DNA of 64,000 nt from the NCBI GenBank assembly GCA_039029135.1, contig JBCCGT010000001.1, positions 248,001-312,000 on the forward strand. The letters are read 5' to 3'. This document shows, in pieces, positions 36,074 to 44,342 of the stretch (the first letter of the stretch is position 1; each line of letters begins with the position of its first letter). This stretch comes from JALZVT01 sp039029135 (lineage in GTDB: Bacteria; Pseudomonadota; Gammaproteobacteria; Pseudomonadales; Azotimanducaceae). The position numbers and the translations under genes were made by a program. The notes beneath the pieces are model-generated. The model saw only the letters and a list, made by a program, of their open reading frames with translations, did not search any database and had not been told where the DNA came from.

Positions 36074-36103
36074 GCAGGCGCTAAGCGCGAGCTTGGCGCC
36101 TGC
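36074..36103 (+). terminator. GNRA-capped hairpin after the sulfurylase/kinase gene
   Basis: Twenty bases after the stop codon a 13-bp stem with one G-U wobble is capped by GCGA, a GNRA-type tetraloop. No T-run follows, so it is either a weak terminator or a 3'-end stabilising structure. A second small GGGGC/GCCCC stem with an A-rich loop lies about 45 bp further on. Confidence 0.45.
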
Positions 36104-36242
36104 GTCCATCAGCAGCTTGCAACGCAATCCGCGCGATAGCTGCCGGGGCAAAAAAACAGCCCCGCCCCCTCCTCCACAACAGCCAGCTCTCTTCCCAATA
36201 AGCCGCTAACATGCGCAGGCCATGACCTGAAGGAAACGCAGC

Positions 36243-37721
36243 ATGCGAACGCTGCTCAAGATCGTCGCCGTGCTCGTCGCGGTCATCGCAGCCGTCGTGC
36301 TCATTCGCACCGCGCTGCACACGCCGAGCGCCAACCCTAGCGTCGGGGCGGTCGAGAGCGGTCCGGGCCTGCAGTTGGACGAGCAGGCGATCGCGGCCAA
36401 CCTCGCCGCCGCAATTCGATTCCGCACCGTCTCATACCGCGACCCCGGACGAGTCGACGGCGCCACTTTTCGTGCCTTCCTGACCTGGCTCGCCGCCACC
36501 TATCCGGAATTTGTGGCGGCGACCGAACGTTCGCTGCATGGCGGCTTCACGCCTCTGTACCGTCTGCCCGGCAGCGATCCGGGGCTGGCGCCGATCCTGT
36601 TGACGGCACACTACGACGTCGTCGACGTGTTACCGGGCACCGAAGACGACTGGGGCGTGCCGCCCTGGGCGGGTGAGATTCGCGACGGCGTCATCTGGGG
36701 GCGGGGCGCTCTGGACGACAAGAGCGCGGTTATTGCTCAGCTCGAGGCCGCGAGCGCGCTGCTCGCAACGGGCTGGCGCCCCGCGCGCAGTGTCTATTTC
36801 AGCTTCGGCCACGACGAAGAGGTTGGCGGGCCGCGCGGCGCCGCCGCGGTTACCGAGTATCTGCGCGAGCAGGGCGTGCAGCTCCAGTGGTCGCTGGACG
36901 AAGGCTCATTCATCCTGCAGGGCATGCTGCCGGGACTGCCCGAGGCCGCGATCATCAACGTGGCCGAAAAAGGCAGCGTGACGCTCGACATCGTCGCTAT
37001 CGCCGCCGGCGGCCACTCGTCGATGCCGCCACGCCAGACCGCCGTCGGCAGGCTGGCCGAGGCGATTTCGAAACTGGAGGCGCAGCCCCTGCCGGGCGGC
37101 CTGACCGGTCTGTCGGGCGACCTGTTCGACGCGCTCAGCCGCCACATGAGTTTCGGCAATCGCCTGCTGTTCGCAAACCGCTGGCTGTTCGGGCCGCTGA
37201 TCGAAGATCAGCTTGCGGGGCTCGACTTCGGCAACGCTATGCTGCGCACGACCACGGCGCCCACCATGCTGAGCGCGAGCATCAAATCAAATGTGCTGCC
37301 GATCGAGGCGAGCGCCACGGTGAACTTTCGCATCCATCCGCGCGACACGGTGGAGTCGGTCATCGAACACGTGCGCCGCACGGTGGCCGACGACGACATC
37401 GAGATCCGGGTCGCACCCGGCGCGGGTGCGCCCGCCTCGCCGGTGTCGAGCGCGGCCGGTCCCGGCTATCGCGCGATCGCGGCGGCGCTCGGGACAACCC
37501 AGGGCGAAATCGTGGTGGCGCCGGGTTTGATGATCGCGGGCTCTGACAGCAAGCACTACGGAAAGGTTGCGCTCGACGCGTATCGCTTCAATCCCATGCG
37601 CGTGACGCCAGCGGACCTGACCGGTTTTCATGGCACCAACGAGAGAATTGCGATCGCCAACCTGGTTGGCGCCGTCGAGATGTACGCCGAGATCCTGCGA
37701 CTCGGGGCCGCCGCCGACTAG
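36243..37721 (+). CDS. M20 family metallopeptidase (PM20D/carboxypeptidase S-like)
   Basis: The protein has 492 residues. N-terminal TM anchor IVAVLVAVIAAVVLI (about 6-22). Metal-site motifs are LLTAHYDVVDV (His and Asp), WGRGALDDKSAV (bridging Asp), FGHDEEVGG (catalytic and metal Glu), SLDEGSFIL, and late His in GSDSKHYG and TGFHGTNE. The insert with GGHSSMPPRQTAVGRL is the dimerisation/bestatin-binding-type domain. Length and motifs match carboxypeptidase S/PM20D1-like enzymes that hydrolyse or form N-acyl amino acids. AAGGAAA lies about 8 nt before the ATG. It is followed 66 bp later by a small VOC gene. Confidence 0.92.
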   Translation: MRTLLKIVAVLVAVIAAVVLIRTALHTPSANPSVGAVESGPGLQLDEQAIAANLAAAIRFRTVSYRDPGRVDGATFRAFLTWLAATYPEFVAATERSLHGGFTPLYRLPGSDPGLAPILLTAHYDVVDVLPGTEDDWGVPPWAGEIRDGVIWGRGALDDKSAVIAQLEAASALLATGWRPARSVYFSFGHDEEVGGPRGAAAVTEYLREQGVQLQWSLDEGSFILQGMLPGLPEAAIINVAEKGSVTLDIVAIAAGGHSSMPPRQTAVGRLAEAISKLEAQPLPGGLTGLSGDLFDALSRHMSFGNRLLFANRWLFGPLIEDQLAGLDFGNAMLRTTTAPTMLSASIKSNVLPIEASATVNFRIHPRDTVESVIEHVRRTVADDDIEIRVAPGAGAPASPVSSAAGPGYRAIAAALGTTQGEIVVAPGLMIAGSDSKHYGKVALDAYRFNPMRVTPADLTGFHGTNERIAIANLVGAVEMYAEILRLGAAAD

Positions 37722-37787
37722 CGGCGCGGCGCGAGGACGGCGGGCAATTCAGACAACGGCCCGGGCTTGCGGGCCAAGCGAGACAAC

Positions 37788-38189
37788 ATGAGCGACGATA
37801 TCCGTCTCTATCGAACCATCCTGCCGGTCGACAGCATCGAGCGGGCAAGTGCCTTCTTCGGCAGTGTTTTCGATACTCCCGGCGAACGCGTCTCTCCGGG
37901 TCGTCACTACTTCAACTGCGGCGGCACGCTGCTCGCCTGCTACAGCCCCGACGACGATGGCGACCGGCCAACCGAACGCTGGCACTTTCACGAAAACCAG
38001 TACCTGTATTTCGCGGTGGCCGATCTCGAAACTTATCGCGAGCGCATCGTTGCCGCAGGCGGCACGCTCTTGAGCGACATCGCCTCAATGCCCTGGGGCG
38101 AGACCCTGTTCTACGCGCTCGACGATCAGGGCAGTCGCCTGTGCTTCGTCGATAACACGACCTTGTTCATTGGTTCCCTGGGCGACTGA
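37788..38189 (+). CDS. VOC (glyoxalase-like) family protein
   Basis: The protein has 133 residues from ATG 37788; the upstream TTG at 37767 is a weaker alternative. Two beta-alpha-beta-beta-beta modules are visible: YRTILPVDSIERASAFFGSVFD with ERVSPGRHYFNCGGTLLACY, then LYFAVADLETYRERIVAAGG with PWGETLFYALDDQGSRLCFVD. This is the vicinal-oxygen-chelate fold. Potential metal ligands are the His in RHYF and the Glu in GETLF. Likely a lyase or dioxygenase-like protein or binding protein, with substrate unknown. It is convergent with the acyltransferase fusion gene 16 bp away. Confidence 0.85.
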   Translation: MSDDIRLYRTILPVDSIERASAFFGSVFDTPGERVSPGRHYFNCGGTLLACYSPDDDGDRPTERWHFHENQYLYFAVADLETYRERIVAAGGTLLSDIASMPWGETLFYALDDQGSRLCFVDNTTLFIGSLGD

Positions 38190-38205
38190 CGCTGCTAGGG
38201 GCGTG

Positions 38206-39225
38206 TCAGGCGGCTGAACCTGCCGGGAGCGCATCGCCGCGCATCGCCGCGCGCTCTGCCAGGTCGCGCTCGTGCGCGGCGCTCATCGCCTCGAACAGCA
38301 TCCGGGTCGCATCCGGCACGCTGGTGCCGGGCGCAAAGTGCAGCGGATCGAGGATGTGCGCCGTGACCGGTCCGGGCACGATCGTGCGGGTTCCCGGCGG
38401 CCGCATTTCGCGCAGCCCCGACAGATAGATCGGTACGACCGGCACATCTTTCTCCAGCGCGAGGATCGACACGCCGTACTTGAAGCGGTTCAGGCTGTTA
38501 CCGCGCGCACGCGTACCTTCTGGGAACAGCATCAGATTGCAGCCGCGATCCAGCAACCACTTGGGATACTCGAGCGCCTTCGATCCGCCGCCGCGCTGAA
38601 TGGGATACAGGCCCATGACAAGCGACTGGTACCAGGGCTGCAGCGTCCATTCCTTGCGGCCTTCCAAAAACCAGCGATCCGCGGCGGCACCAAAGTAGAT
38701 GTTGCTGACGATGCGCCACGGCAAGGCACCGAGCAGCGCGTACTGATCCATGTGACTGCTGTGGTTGCCCGCGACTATGCAGGGACCCTTCAGACCGTCC
38801 AGCTTTTCACGACCGGTCACGTTGAAGGGCTTGAAGTATTTCCAGCGCCAGCGCGCATAGGCGTACGGATGCATCAGGAAACGCGCGGCCCGCGCCCACG
38901 CGCTGATCTGCCAGCGATGGGGACCGCCGGTGCGCAGACTCTGCTGCATCAGCCGCGAGAACACCGGCAGGTCGATCGCCGGCAGGATCTGCACCTGGCC
39001 CGTCGTGCTGAGTTCCTGAGCGAGCGAGGCGCGGTAGGCCTTAAAGTTGTTGGGGGCCTCGACGAACAGGCAGACGTCCCATTCGCCCAGCAGGTGATAG
39101 CTCTCGATGACCTTCGCTTCCCAGCGCTCTATCGAGGCGATCGCCTCCTGTAGGAAGGAGGGCTGGTCCTTCAACAGCTTCACGCCCGGCGAATGATAGC
39201 GCATCAGCATGACGAAGTGCGGCAT
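38206..39225 (-). CDS. GYD-domain/PlsC-type acyltransferase fusion
   Basis: The protein has 339 residues. Residues 1-105 resemble a GYD domain (HFVMLMRY, KVIESYHLLGEWDVCLFVEAPNN, GQVQILPAIDL). Residues 120-320 form a 1-acylglycerol-3-phosphate acyltransferase domain with catalytic NHSSHMD, the FPEGTR motif and VPIYLSGL. No TM helix other than a weak one is evident. The GYD part is homologous to the stand-alone protein encoded 44 bp upstream. PlsC domains move acyl groups to lysophosphatidate or similar acceptors. Last gene of the WS/DGAT, PHA synthase, GYD run, so a role in storage-lipid assembly is likely. GGGAG lies 7 nt before the ATG. The fusion is unusual to my knowledge. Confidence 0.85.
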   Translation of the reverse strand: MPHFVMLMRYHSPGVKLLKDQPSFLQEAIASIERWEAKVIESYHLLGEWDVCLFVEAPNNFKAYRASLAQELSTTGQVQILPAIDLPVFSRLMQQSLRTGGPHRWQISAWARAARFLMHPYAYARWRWKYFKPFNVTGREKLDGLKGPCIVAGNHSSHMDQYALLGALPWRIVSNIYFGAAADRWFLEGRKEWTLQPWYQSLVMGLYPIQRGGGSKALEYPKWLLDRGCNLMLFPEGTRARGNSLNRFKYGVSILALEKDVPVVPIYLSGLREMRPPGTRTIVPGPVTAHILDPLHFAPGTSVPDATRMLFEAMSAAHERDLAERAAMRGDALPAGSAA

Positions 39226-39269
39226 GAACGGCTCCCGTCGAAGTTATCGGCTTGGTTCGCGGTCAGCGA

Positions 39270-39578
39270 CTAGTCAGTCTTCTTGGGTGGCGCCGCCTGC
39301 ATCATCTCCACGAACTGATCGATGCTCATCCCGGGCAGGGTGGTCACCTTGATGGTCCCGCGGGAACCCAGCTCCATGGCGATCCGCGCCATGACTTCGT
39401 TCGTCGGCGCGTCGATCACGTTGACGAAGTCGTATCCGCCAAGCACGGCATACTGCGACAGTACGCGCGCCCCCATCGACTCGACTTCCTTGTTGACCTC
39501 CCCCAGCCGCTCGGGGCGCTCCTTCAACGTTTTGCGCCCCTCGTCCGTCAGCGTGCTCAGCATGATATAGACCGACAT
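39270..39578 (-). CDS. GYD-domain protein
   Basis: The protein has 102 residues, with GGGGGA 6 nt before the ATG. It has the typical GYD-domain pattern: YIMLSTLTDEGRKTL at the start, VLSQYAVLGGYDFVNVIDAPTNE containing the name-giving GYD, then IKVTTLPGM. GYD domains are small ferredoxin-like/dimeric alpha-beta barrel folds of unknown biochemical role. It sits in the storage-lipid operon, 34 bp after the PHA synthase stop and 44 bp before the GYD-acyltransferase fusion, so one domain occurs both free and fused within two neighbouring genes. Confidence 0.88.
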   Translation of the reverse strand: MSVYIMLSTLTDEGRKTLKERPERLGEVNKEVESMGARVLSQYAVLGGYDFVNVIDAPTNEVMARIAMELGSRGTIKVTTLPGMSIDQFVEMMQAAPPKKTD

Positions 39579-39612
39579 CTCGATTCCCCCGTCTTGGTTC
39601 TTATCGCGGGCG

Positions 39613-40566
39613 CTAGCCCGTCACATAGCGTCCCGGCGCCGGATCGAGCGGCGGATACTTCGTCTGCGCGTACAGCGATCCGTCCGCCGCGTAGTCGCCC
39701 GCGCTGTGCGAGCGTAGCCAGTCGATCCAGTGATAGACCCAGGAGCCCTGATGTTCCGTCGCGCCGGACAGCCACGCGTCCGGATCCTCCGGCAGCTCGG
39801 CGTTGGTCCAATGGCGCAGATGCTTGTTATCCGTGCGCGCGCAGATGGTCTGCGTGTGATTCTGGTTGGTCAGCACGAAGGTGGTTTGGTCAGCGAACAT
39901 CTGCGTGCTGCGATAGCAGGCTTTCCAGGGTGTGATGTGATCCGTGCTGCCGGCCATCAGGTAGATCGGGTAGCCGCAGCGCTCGAGCTGCAGGCGCTGG
40001 CCGATCGCGCGCCACTCGCCTTTCACCAGCTTGTTGTTCAGCGACAGCTCAAGCAGATCGCTGTGCATAGCCGCGGGTATGCGGGTGTAGTCCATGGACC
40101 AGAACAAAAGCGGATGCGCCAGCGGCTCTTCGCCCAACAGATAATTGCGCCGCAGGAAACTCATGATGTTTTCTTCCCAGCGCAGCCAGGCAAACATCTC
40201 GAACACGTCTTTTTCGTCGTAGAAGCCCTTTGCGCGCACCGATGCCTTCTGCGCGGCGACCGAGCGCTCCGAGACAAACAGGCCGAAATCACTGTCTTCC
40301 GTGCGGCTATCCAGCACGTTGATGAACAGCGACAGCGAATTGATCCAGTCGCGACGTTTCTTAACAAGCACGCCGGCTGCGATGGCCGCGGTCAGTCCAC
40401 CCGCGCACGCGCCCATCAGATTGACCTTGACGCCGCTGCGCATGTCGCGAATCACGCGAATCGCCTCGATCACGCCTTCCGCGTAGGTCGCCAGCGACCA
40501 GTCGCGGTGCTTTTTCTCGGGGTTGCGCCAGCTAATCGCGAACAGCTGCTGTCCCGATTGCAGGAG
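39613..40566 (-). pseudogene. phaC: PHA synthase, C-terminal part (downstream of an in-frame amber codon)
   Basis: This is the same reading frame as the N-terminal part (40567-41295), continuing after TAG at 40567-40569. Residues would be 244-560 of the full chain. It carries SWRNPEKKHRDWSL, the lipase-like box MGACAGG with nucleophile Cys about 297, catalytic Asp about 452 in GSTDHITPWKACYRS and His about 480 in NQNHTQT. The 28-residue Asp-His spacing equals that of Cupriavidus PhaC (D480, H508). The triad and C-terminal helices are intact, so only the nonsense codon is wrong. Restart at GTG 40473 would lack the region before the Cys. If read through, the product polymerises (R)-3-hydroxyacyl-CoA. 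Either a pseudogene, a recoding event, or an assembly error. Confidence 0.85.
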
Positions 40567-41295
40567 CTACTGGAACAGACTGCGATCCGGCGTCAGATCG
40601 CCCAGATAGAACCGATTCACCTGACTGAACACGTACAGCAGGGGCTCCTGCGCTACTTCCTCCGTGAGCGGCCGATAATGAATCAGCTCGAACAGTTCGC
40701 TGCGAAACACCACCTGGCCCTCGCTGCACGCCACGTCCTCACCGACCACGAACGCCTTGCGATTAGCGACCGCGGGATAGCCGTAGTTGTGGCGTCGATC
40801 GTTCATGAAGTTGCGCAAGCCAGCCATCAGGCTGGAACCCGAGGTATGCCGCAGGCGCTCCATCGCCTCCGGGTTGCCCAATAGCGAATTCATCGGCGCA
40901 TAGACGTCCTTGACCGCATCCAGCAGAAAGCGCGCGCGTTCGCGATCCATACCTTCCAGCGCCGACTTCGCGAGCCAGTCGTCGAGCGAGTTGCACCAGG
41001 CGAGATAGATCTGACCTATGCGTCGATACAGCGGGTCCTCGTACCAGGACTCGTGGTGAAAGCGGCCGTCCATCGGCTCCGGCTGCAGATCGGAGTTGCC
41101 CGCCAGAATGTTCAGCAGCTCCAAATTGAACTCGGCGGCCGCCTCGAACGCGGCACGCGGCTGCGCGAAGCCGGTCCGTATCAGCTGCTGCCAGCCCTCG
41201 ACGAAGGATTCGCGGTCAACGCCGAGAGCGGAGTTCAGTCCGACGCCCTGGGCGCGGCCCCGATAACCTTTGTGCGGCTGCTGTTCGTCCGTCAT
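40567..41295 (-). pseudogene. phaC: PHA synthase, N-terminal part ending at an amber codon
   Basis: ATG 41295 overlaps the stop of the WS/DGAT gene by 4 nt (ATGA), so translation is coupled. The 242 residues comprise the PhaC N-terminal domain: FNLELLNILAGN, FHHESWYEDPLYRRIGQIYLAWCNSL, VAYPSEG-like NRKAFVVGEDVACSEGQVVFRSELFELIHY, and PLLYVFSQVNRFYLGDLTPDRSLFQ. The frame then meets TAG at codon 243, where PhaC proteins have Tyr or His in the SLxRY/HL segment. The next codons continue the normal PhaC sequence. A one-base change from a sense codon such as TAC or TAT is sufficient to explain it. Without readthrough the product lacks the catalytic triad. Confidence 0.85.
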
Positions 41296-42725
41296 TTTGC
41301 GGCACTCGTCATCTGGGCAAACTCCTGAAAGGACTCGTAGATGCAGGTCGAGAAAAATTCGGGGTCCGGCATCATGTCGCGACAGCTCGTAAAACCGATG
41401 CTGAGCTCGCCGTTGTAGCTGGTGATCGGCATGATCAGACCCATGCCGTGTGACAGGGGCGCCAGGCCGACGCTGGTGACCATGGGCGCGCCCATGAAAT
41501 ACAGCGGCACCTGCGGTCCGGGGACGTTGGTGATGGTCAGGTTGAACGCCATCTGCGGCGCCGCCGCCAGGTTGCTCATCAGCCGACCCGCCATGGCCGC
41601 GGTGAAGGCGGGCACGAACCGCGAGTAGTCGGTCATCGCCCGGGCATCCACCGCGTCCACGATCGCCTTGCTCGACTGGGTCTCGGCCAGCACCGCGCGC
41701 AGCCGTTCCACGGGATCGGCGATGTGCGTGCCGATCGGTACGAACAGCGCACCGACCTGATTGCCGCCGCTCGCGGTCTCGGCTGAACCGCGCAGATTGA
41801 CGGGCGCCATCACGATCAGCGATTTGCGATTGAGTTCGTTTTTGGCCTCCAGGTAGCGCCGGATACCGCCGCCGCAGATCGCGAGCACGGCATCGTTGAC
41901 GGTCGCGCCCGGCACCACCTTGCGAGCGGCACGGATCTCGTCCAGCGGCACCCTGACCAGCCCCACGACGCGCTGCGCGGAAACCAGACCGCCAAAGCGC
42001 GTGCGCGGCACGACCGAATACCCCGTTCCCGCCGCGCGCGCGCCCGCCATGGTCTCGATGGTCTGCCGCACGCGCGTCGGAAAATCGCCCATCTGCCGTA
42101 CGACGGTCTCGGCGAAGCGCACGGGGTTCATCATGTGATTGGCGGTGGAGCGCAGCATCAGTTCCGCATCGCTCGGGGCCGTGCCCGGCTGCCAGGAAGT
42201 CGTGGGTCGAGGCACTGGCGGCGGCGTCTGTTCCAGATCGTGCAGGATCTCGACCATCTGCATACCGGAGGCACCGTCGACGGCCGCGTGGTGCATCTTG
42301 GTCAGCACGGCGAAAGACCCCTCTGGCACGCCGCGCACGTTGTTGAGTCCTTCGATGACCGTGGTTTCCCACAGCGGTCGCTGCAGATCGAGCGGTCGCG
42401 CGAAAATACGCGCGGCGATGGTGCGCAGGGTCTCGAGATCCGCCGGCTTGGGTAGCGCGATCCGCCGCACGTGATACTCGAGATCGAAGTCCGGATCGTC
42501 GATCCAGTAGGGATAGTCGCTGTCCAGCGGCACCCGCACGAGTTTCTTGCGCATCATGGGGGCCAGGTGCAGGCGCTCGTCGAAGTACTGCAGGACGGCT
42601 TCTTCGTTGGGCTCGCCGTTGGGCGCCTGGGCAGGGTCGTAAACATACAGGCCGCCGATCTGCATGGGTGTCGCAACGGACTCCATGAAGACAAACGATG
42701 CGTCCTGCATGCTGAGCTGTTCCAC
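41292..42725 (-). CDS. Wax ester synthase/diacylglycerol acyltransferase (WS/DGAT)
   Basis: The protein has 477 residues, the usual size of Acinetobacter-type AtfA/WSD enzymes. It has the catalytic HHxxxDG motif MHHAAVDG (HH at 145-146), an N-terminal PLDLQRPLWE, a mid-protein ATVNDAVLAICGGGIRRYL, and C-terminal NLTITNVPGPQVPLYFMGA (N-x-P-G motif) and SYNGELSIGFTSCRD. It condenses fatty alcohols or diacylglycerol with acyl-CoA to form wax esters or triacylglycerol. First gene of the operon with PHA synthase and acyltransferase genes. Two tandem-repeat arrays lie directly upstream. Confidence 0.95.
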   Translation of the reverse strand: MEQLSMQDASFVFMESVATPMQIGGLYVYDPAQAPNGEPNEEAVLQYFDERLHLAPMMRKKLVRVPLDSDYPYWIDDPDFDLEYHVRRIALPKPADLETLRTIAARIFARPLDLQRPLWETTVIEGLNNVRGVPEGSFAVLTKMHHAAVDGASGMQMVEILHDLEQTPPPVPRPTTSWQPGTAPSDAELMLRSTANHMMNPVRFAETVVRQMGDFPTRVRQTIETMAGARAAGTGYSVVPRTRFGGLVSAQRVVGLVRVPLDEIRAARKVVPGATVNDAVLAICGGGIRRYLEAKNELNRKSLIVMAPVNLRGSAETASGGNQVGALFVPIGTHIADPVERLRAVLAETQSSKAIVDAVDARAMTDYSRFVPAFTAAMAGRLMSNLAAAPQMAFNLTITNVPGPQVPLYFMGAPMVTSVGLAPLSHGMGLIMPITSYNGELSIGFTSCRDMMPDPEFFSTCIYESFQEFAQMTSAAK

Positions 42726-42748
42726 GCGCTCTCCCCCTCTCCCTCTAT

Positions 42749-42787
42749 CTAGCTCGGGTCTCTAGCTCGGATCCCTAGCTAGGGCCT
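42749..42787. repeat. Three 13-bp tandem repeats (CTAGCTCGGGTCT type) upstream of WS/DGAT
   Basis: Units start at 42749, 42762 and 42775: CTAGCTCGGGTCT, CTAGCTCGGATCC and CTAGCTAGGGCCT. Each begins CTAGCT, and the tetramer CTAG is usually rare in proteobacteria. The array sits 24-62 bp upstream of the WS/DGAT start, in the promoter/leader zone. It could bind a regulator or be slipped-strand repeat variation. Confidence 0.8.
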
Positions 42788-42805
42788 GGCGTGTCGCGCC
42801 CGATT

Positions 42806-42829
42806 GGTGTCCAAAACGGTGTCCAAACG
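42806..42829. repeat. Two 12-bp tandem repeats (GGTGTCCAAAAC type)
   Basis: GGTGTCCAAAAC (42806-42817) is followed immediately by GGTGTCCAAACG (42818-42829). It lies 18 bp beyond the 13-bp array, in the same 297-bp intergenic region between WS/DGAT and the DUF6489 gene. Confidence 0.6.
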
Positions 42830-43022
42830 GTCGACGTATCGACTGTTTACCCGCGTCTTGTCGATGTCTTGCAGTTTTCTTCGCGGGTTTCGTCTGGTTA
42901 CCGTACCTTGGCTCTGACGCTACCCCGGCACAGGGCGTTTGACCAGCCCTGAAGCCGGAAGGCTGCACGAACGCCAGAGTTGAGCGACAATCGCCGACCC
43001 ACCCGTCAACTGGACAGCGCCC

Positions 43023-43289
43023 GTGAAAGTCACCATCGACATTGATGTCAGCCCCGACGAGGCGCGACAGTTTTTCGGTCTCCCGAACGTTGCTCCCCTG
43101 CAGGACAAGATGCTCGAACGCATGCAGCAGCGTATGGATTCCTTCTCGGATCCGGCGTACATGGCCAAGCTGGCCTCCCAGCTCGTGGTCGGCGGCGTGG
43201 AATCCATGAGTGCGATGCAGCAGGCCTTCGGCCAGATGATGGGCGCGGCGATGGGCGGCGCGTCGAGCGCGCCCAAACAGAAAGACTAG
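43023..43289 (+). CDS. DUF6489-family small protein
   Basis: The protein has 88 residues. The start pattern KVTIDIDVSPDEARQFFGLPNVAPLQDKMLERMQ resembles the DUF6489 family, with a conserved DxxPxEAxxFxGLPxVxPLQ opening. The rest is amphipathic helix rich in Met, Ala and Gln (MAKLASQLVVGGVESMSAMQQAFGQMM), ending in a Lys/Gln tail. No function is established for the family. Helical Met/Ala/Gln proteins of this kind resemble phasins loosely. It is divergent from the WS/DGAT storage operon and could be a granule-associated factor, which is only a guess. Confidence 0.75.
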   Translation: MKVTIDIDVSPDEARQFFGLPNVAPLQDKMLERMQQRMDSFSDPAYMAKLASQLVVGGVESMSAMQQAFGQMMGAAMGGASSAPKQKD

Positions 43290-43305
43290 ATCGCGATCGC
43301 GACGA

Positions 43306-44310
43306 TCAGTCCGGCTCCGTGTCGGCGCTCATGCGTTCCAGCAGGTCCGCGTCGACGATGAGCGCAACGTTGCCCTGCTTGCGCCCGGAATCCACGTAGC
43401 GGTAGGCATCGCGGATATCAGCGAGCGAGAACCGTCGATCGATCAGCGGACGATAGCTGCCGGCTACCAATTGGTCTGCCATCGTCCGCATGCTGTCCCG
43501 CGGCCTTAGCGGTAGCGGAAAGCGCACCCGTCGTCGGCCCGTTAACCGGCCGGCGAGCGTGAGCCAGAGGTTCTGCCACCCCGCACCCAGCTCCGAGCTG
43601 ATGTAGATCCCATCGTCGGCCAGCCAGCGTCGAGCGAAGCCATAGCTGCGCTTGCCCACCGCGTCGAAGAAATAGTCGTAGCGCTCGCGGTGGGCGTCGA
43701 GCTCGCCAGTCTCATAGTTCAGCAGCGTCGGATTGCCGAGCGCGGCACTGCTCGCCAGATCGGCGCTGCCGCAGATCCCCGTCACCTGCACGCCCTTACT
43801 TCTCGCGAGCTGCAGGATCGCGGAGCCAACGGCACCCATGGCGCCGTAGACGAGCGCGCGCTGTCCGGGCTGCAGCGAGACTTTGTTGAGGAAGTTCAGC
43901 GCATAGTGCGGACCCTCTAGGCTCGCCACCGCCGCCAGTGGGTCAACGCCCGCGGGCAGCGGCAACACGGGATCGCGCACCGATACGCAGGCGAACTCTG
44001 CCTGCGAGCCCAGTCCCATGTCCTTGAAACCCCAGAGCGCGTCGCCCACCTGCCAGCCGCGCACGTCCGCGCCGAGGGCATCCACCACGCCCACGACATC
44101 GGTGCCGACCGTTGGCAAGCGTGGTCGTCCGACGCCCAGGGCGAGGTGCATCATCCACGGCTTGCCGGTCAGGTTGTGGCAGTCGGTACGATTGACCGTA
44201 GTGGCGGCGACGCGGACCCGCAGCTCCAGCGGGCCGGGTTCGGGTAACGGCAGGTCGCGCAGTTCAATCTGATCGACGTCGCAGTAGTCTGCTCGATAGG
44301 CGGCACGCAT
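43306..44310 (-). CDS. MDR-family NAD(P)-dependent alcohol dehydrogenase/quinone oxidoreductase
   Basis: The protein has 334 residues. GroES-like N-domain: ELRVRVAATTVNRTDCHNLTGKPW, PTVGTDVVGVVDALGADV and GDALWGFKDMGLGSQAEFACV. The Rossmann domain has ALVYGAMGAVGSAILQLARSKGVQVTGICGS. Structural-zinc cysteines are absent, so it belongs to the zinc-independent quinone-oxidoreductase branch. GAGGGA lies 8 nt before the ATG. It starts 32 bp after the upstream SDR gene and likely shares its transcript. A substrate cannot be assigned. Confidence 0.88.
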   Translation of the reverse strand: MRAAYRADYCDVDQIELRDLPLPEPGPLELRVRVAATTVNRTDCHNLTGKPWMMHLALGVGRPRLPTVGTDVVGVVDALGADVRGWQVGDALWGFKDMGLGSQAEFACVSVRDPVLPLPAGVDPLAAVASLEGPHYALNFLNKVSLQPGQRALVYGAMGAVGSAILQLARSKGVQVTGICGSADLASSAALGNPTLLNYETGELDAHRERYDYFFDAVGKRSYGFARRWLADDGIYISSELGAGWQNLWLTLAGRLTGRRRVRFPLPLRPRDSMRTMADQLVAGSYRPLIDRRFSLADIRDAYRYVDSGRKQGNVALIVDADLLERMSADTEPD

Positions 44311-44342
44311 CGCGCATCCCTCGTTCGTCCCGGATTCGCGAG

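Noticed and set aside
36140..36175. GGGGC / GCCCC pair with A-rich loop as a rho-independent terminator
   Set aside because: Only 5-bp stem with a large loop and no T-run.
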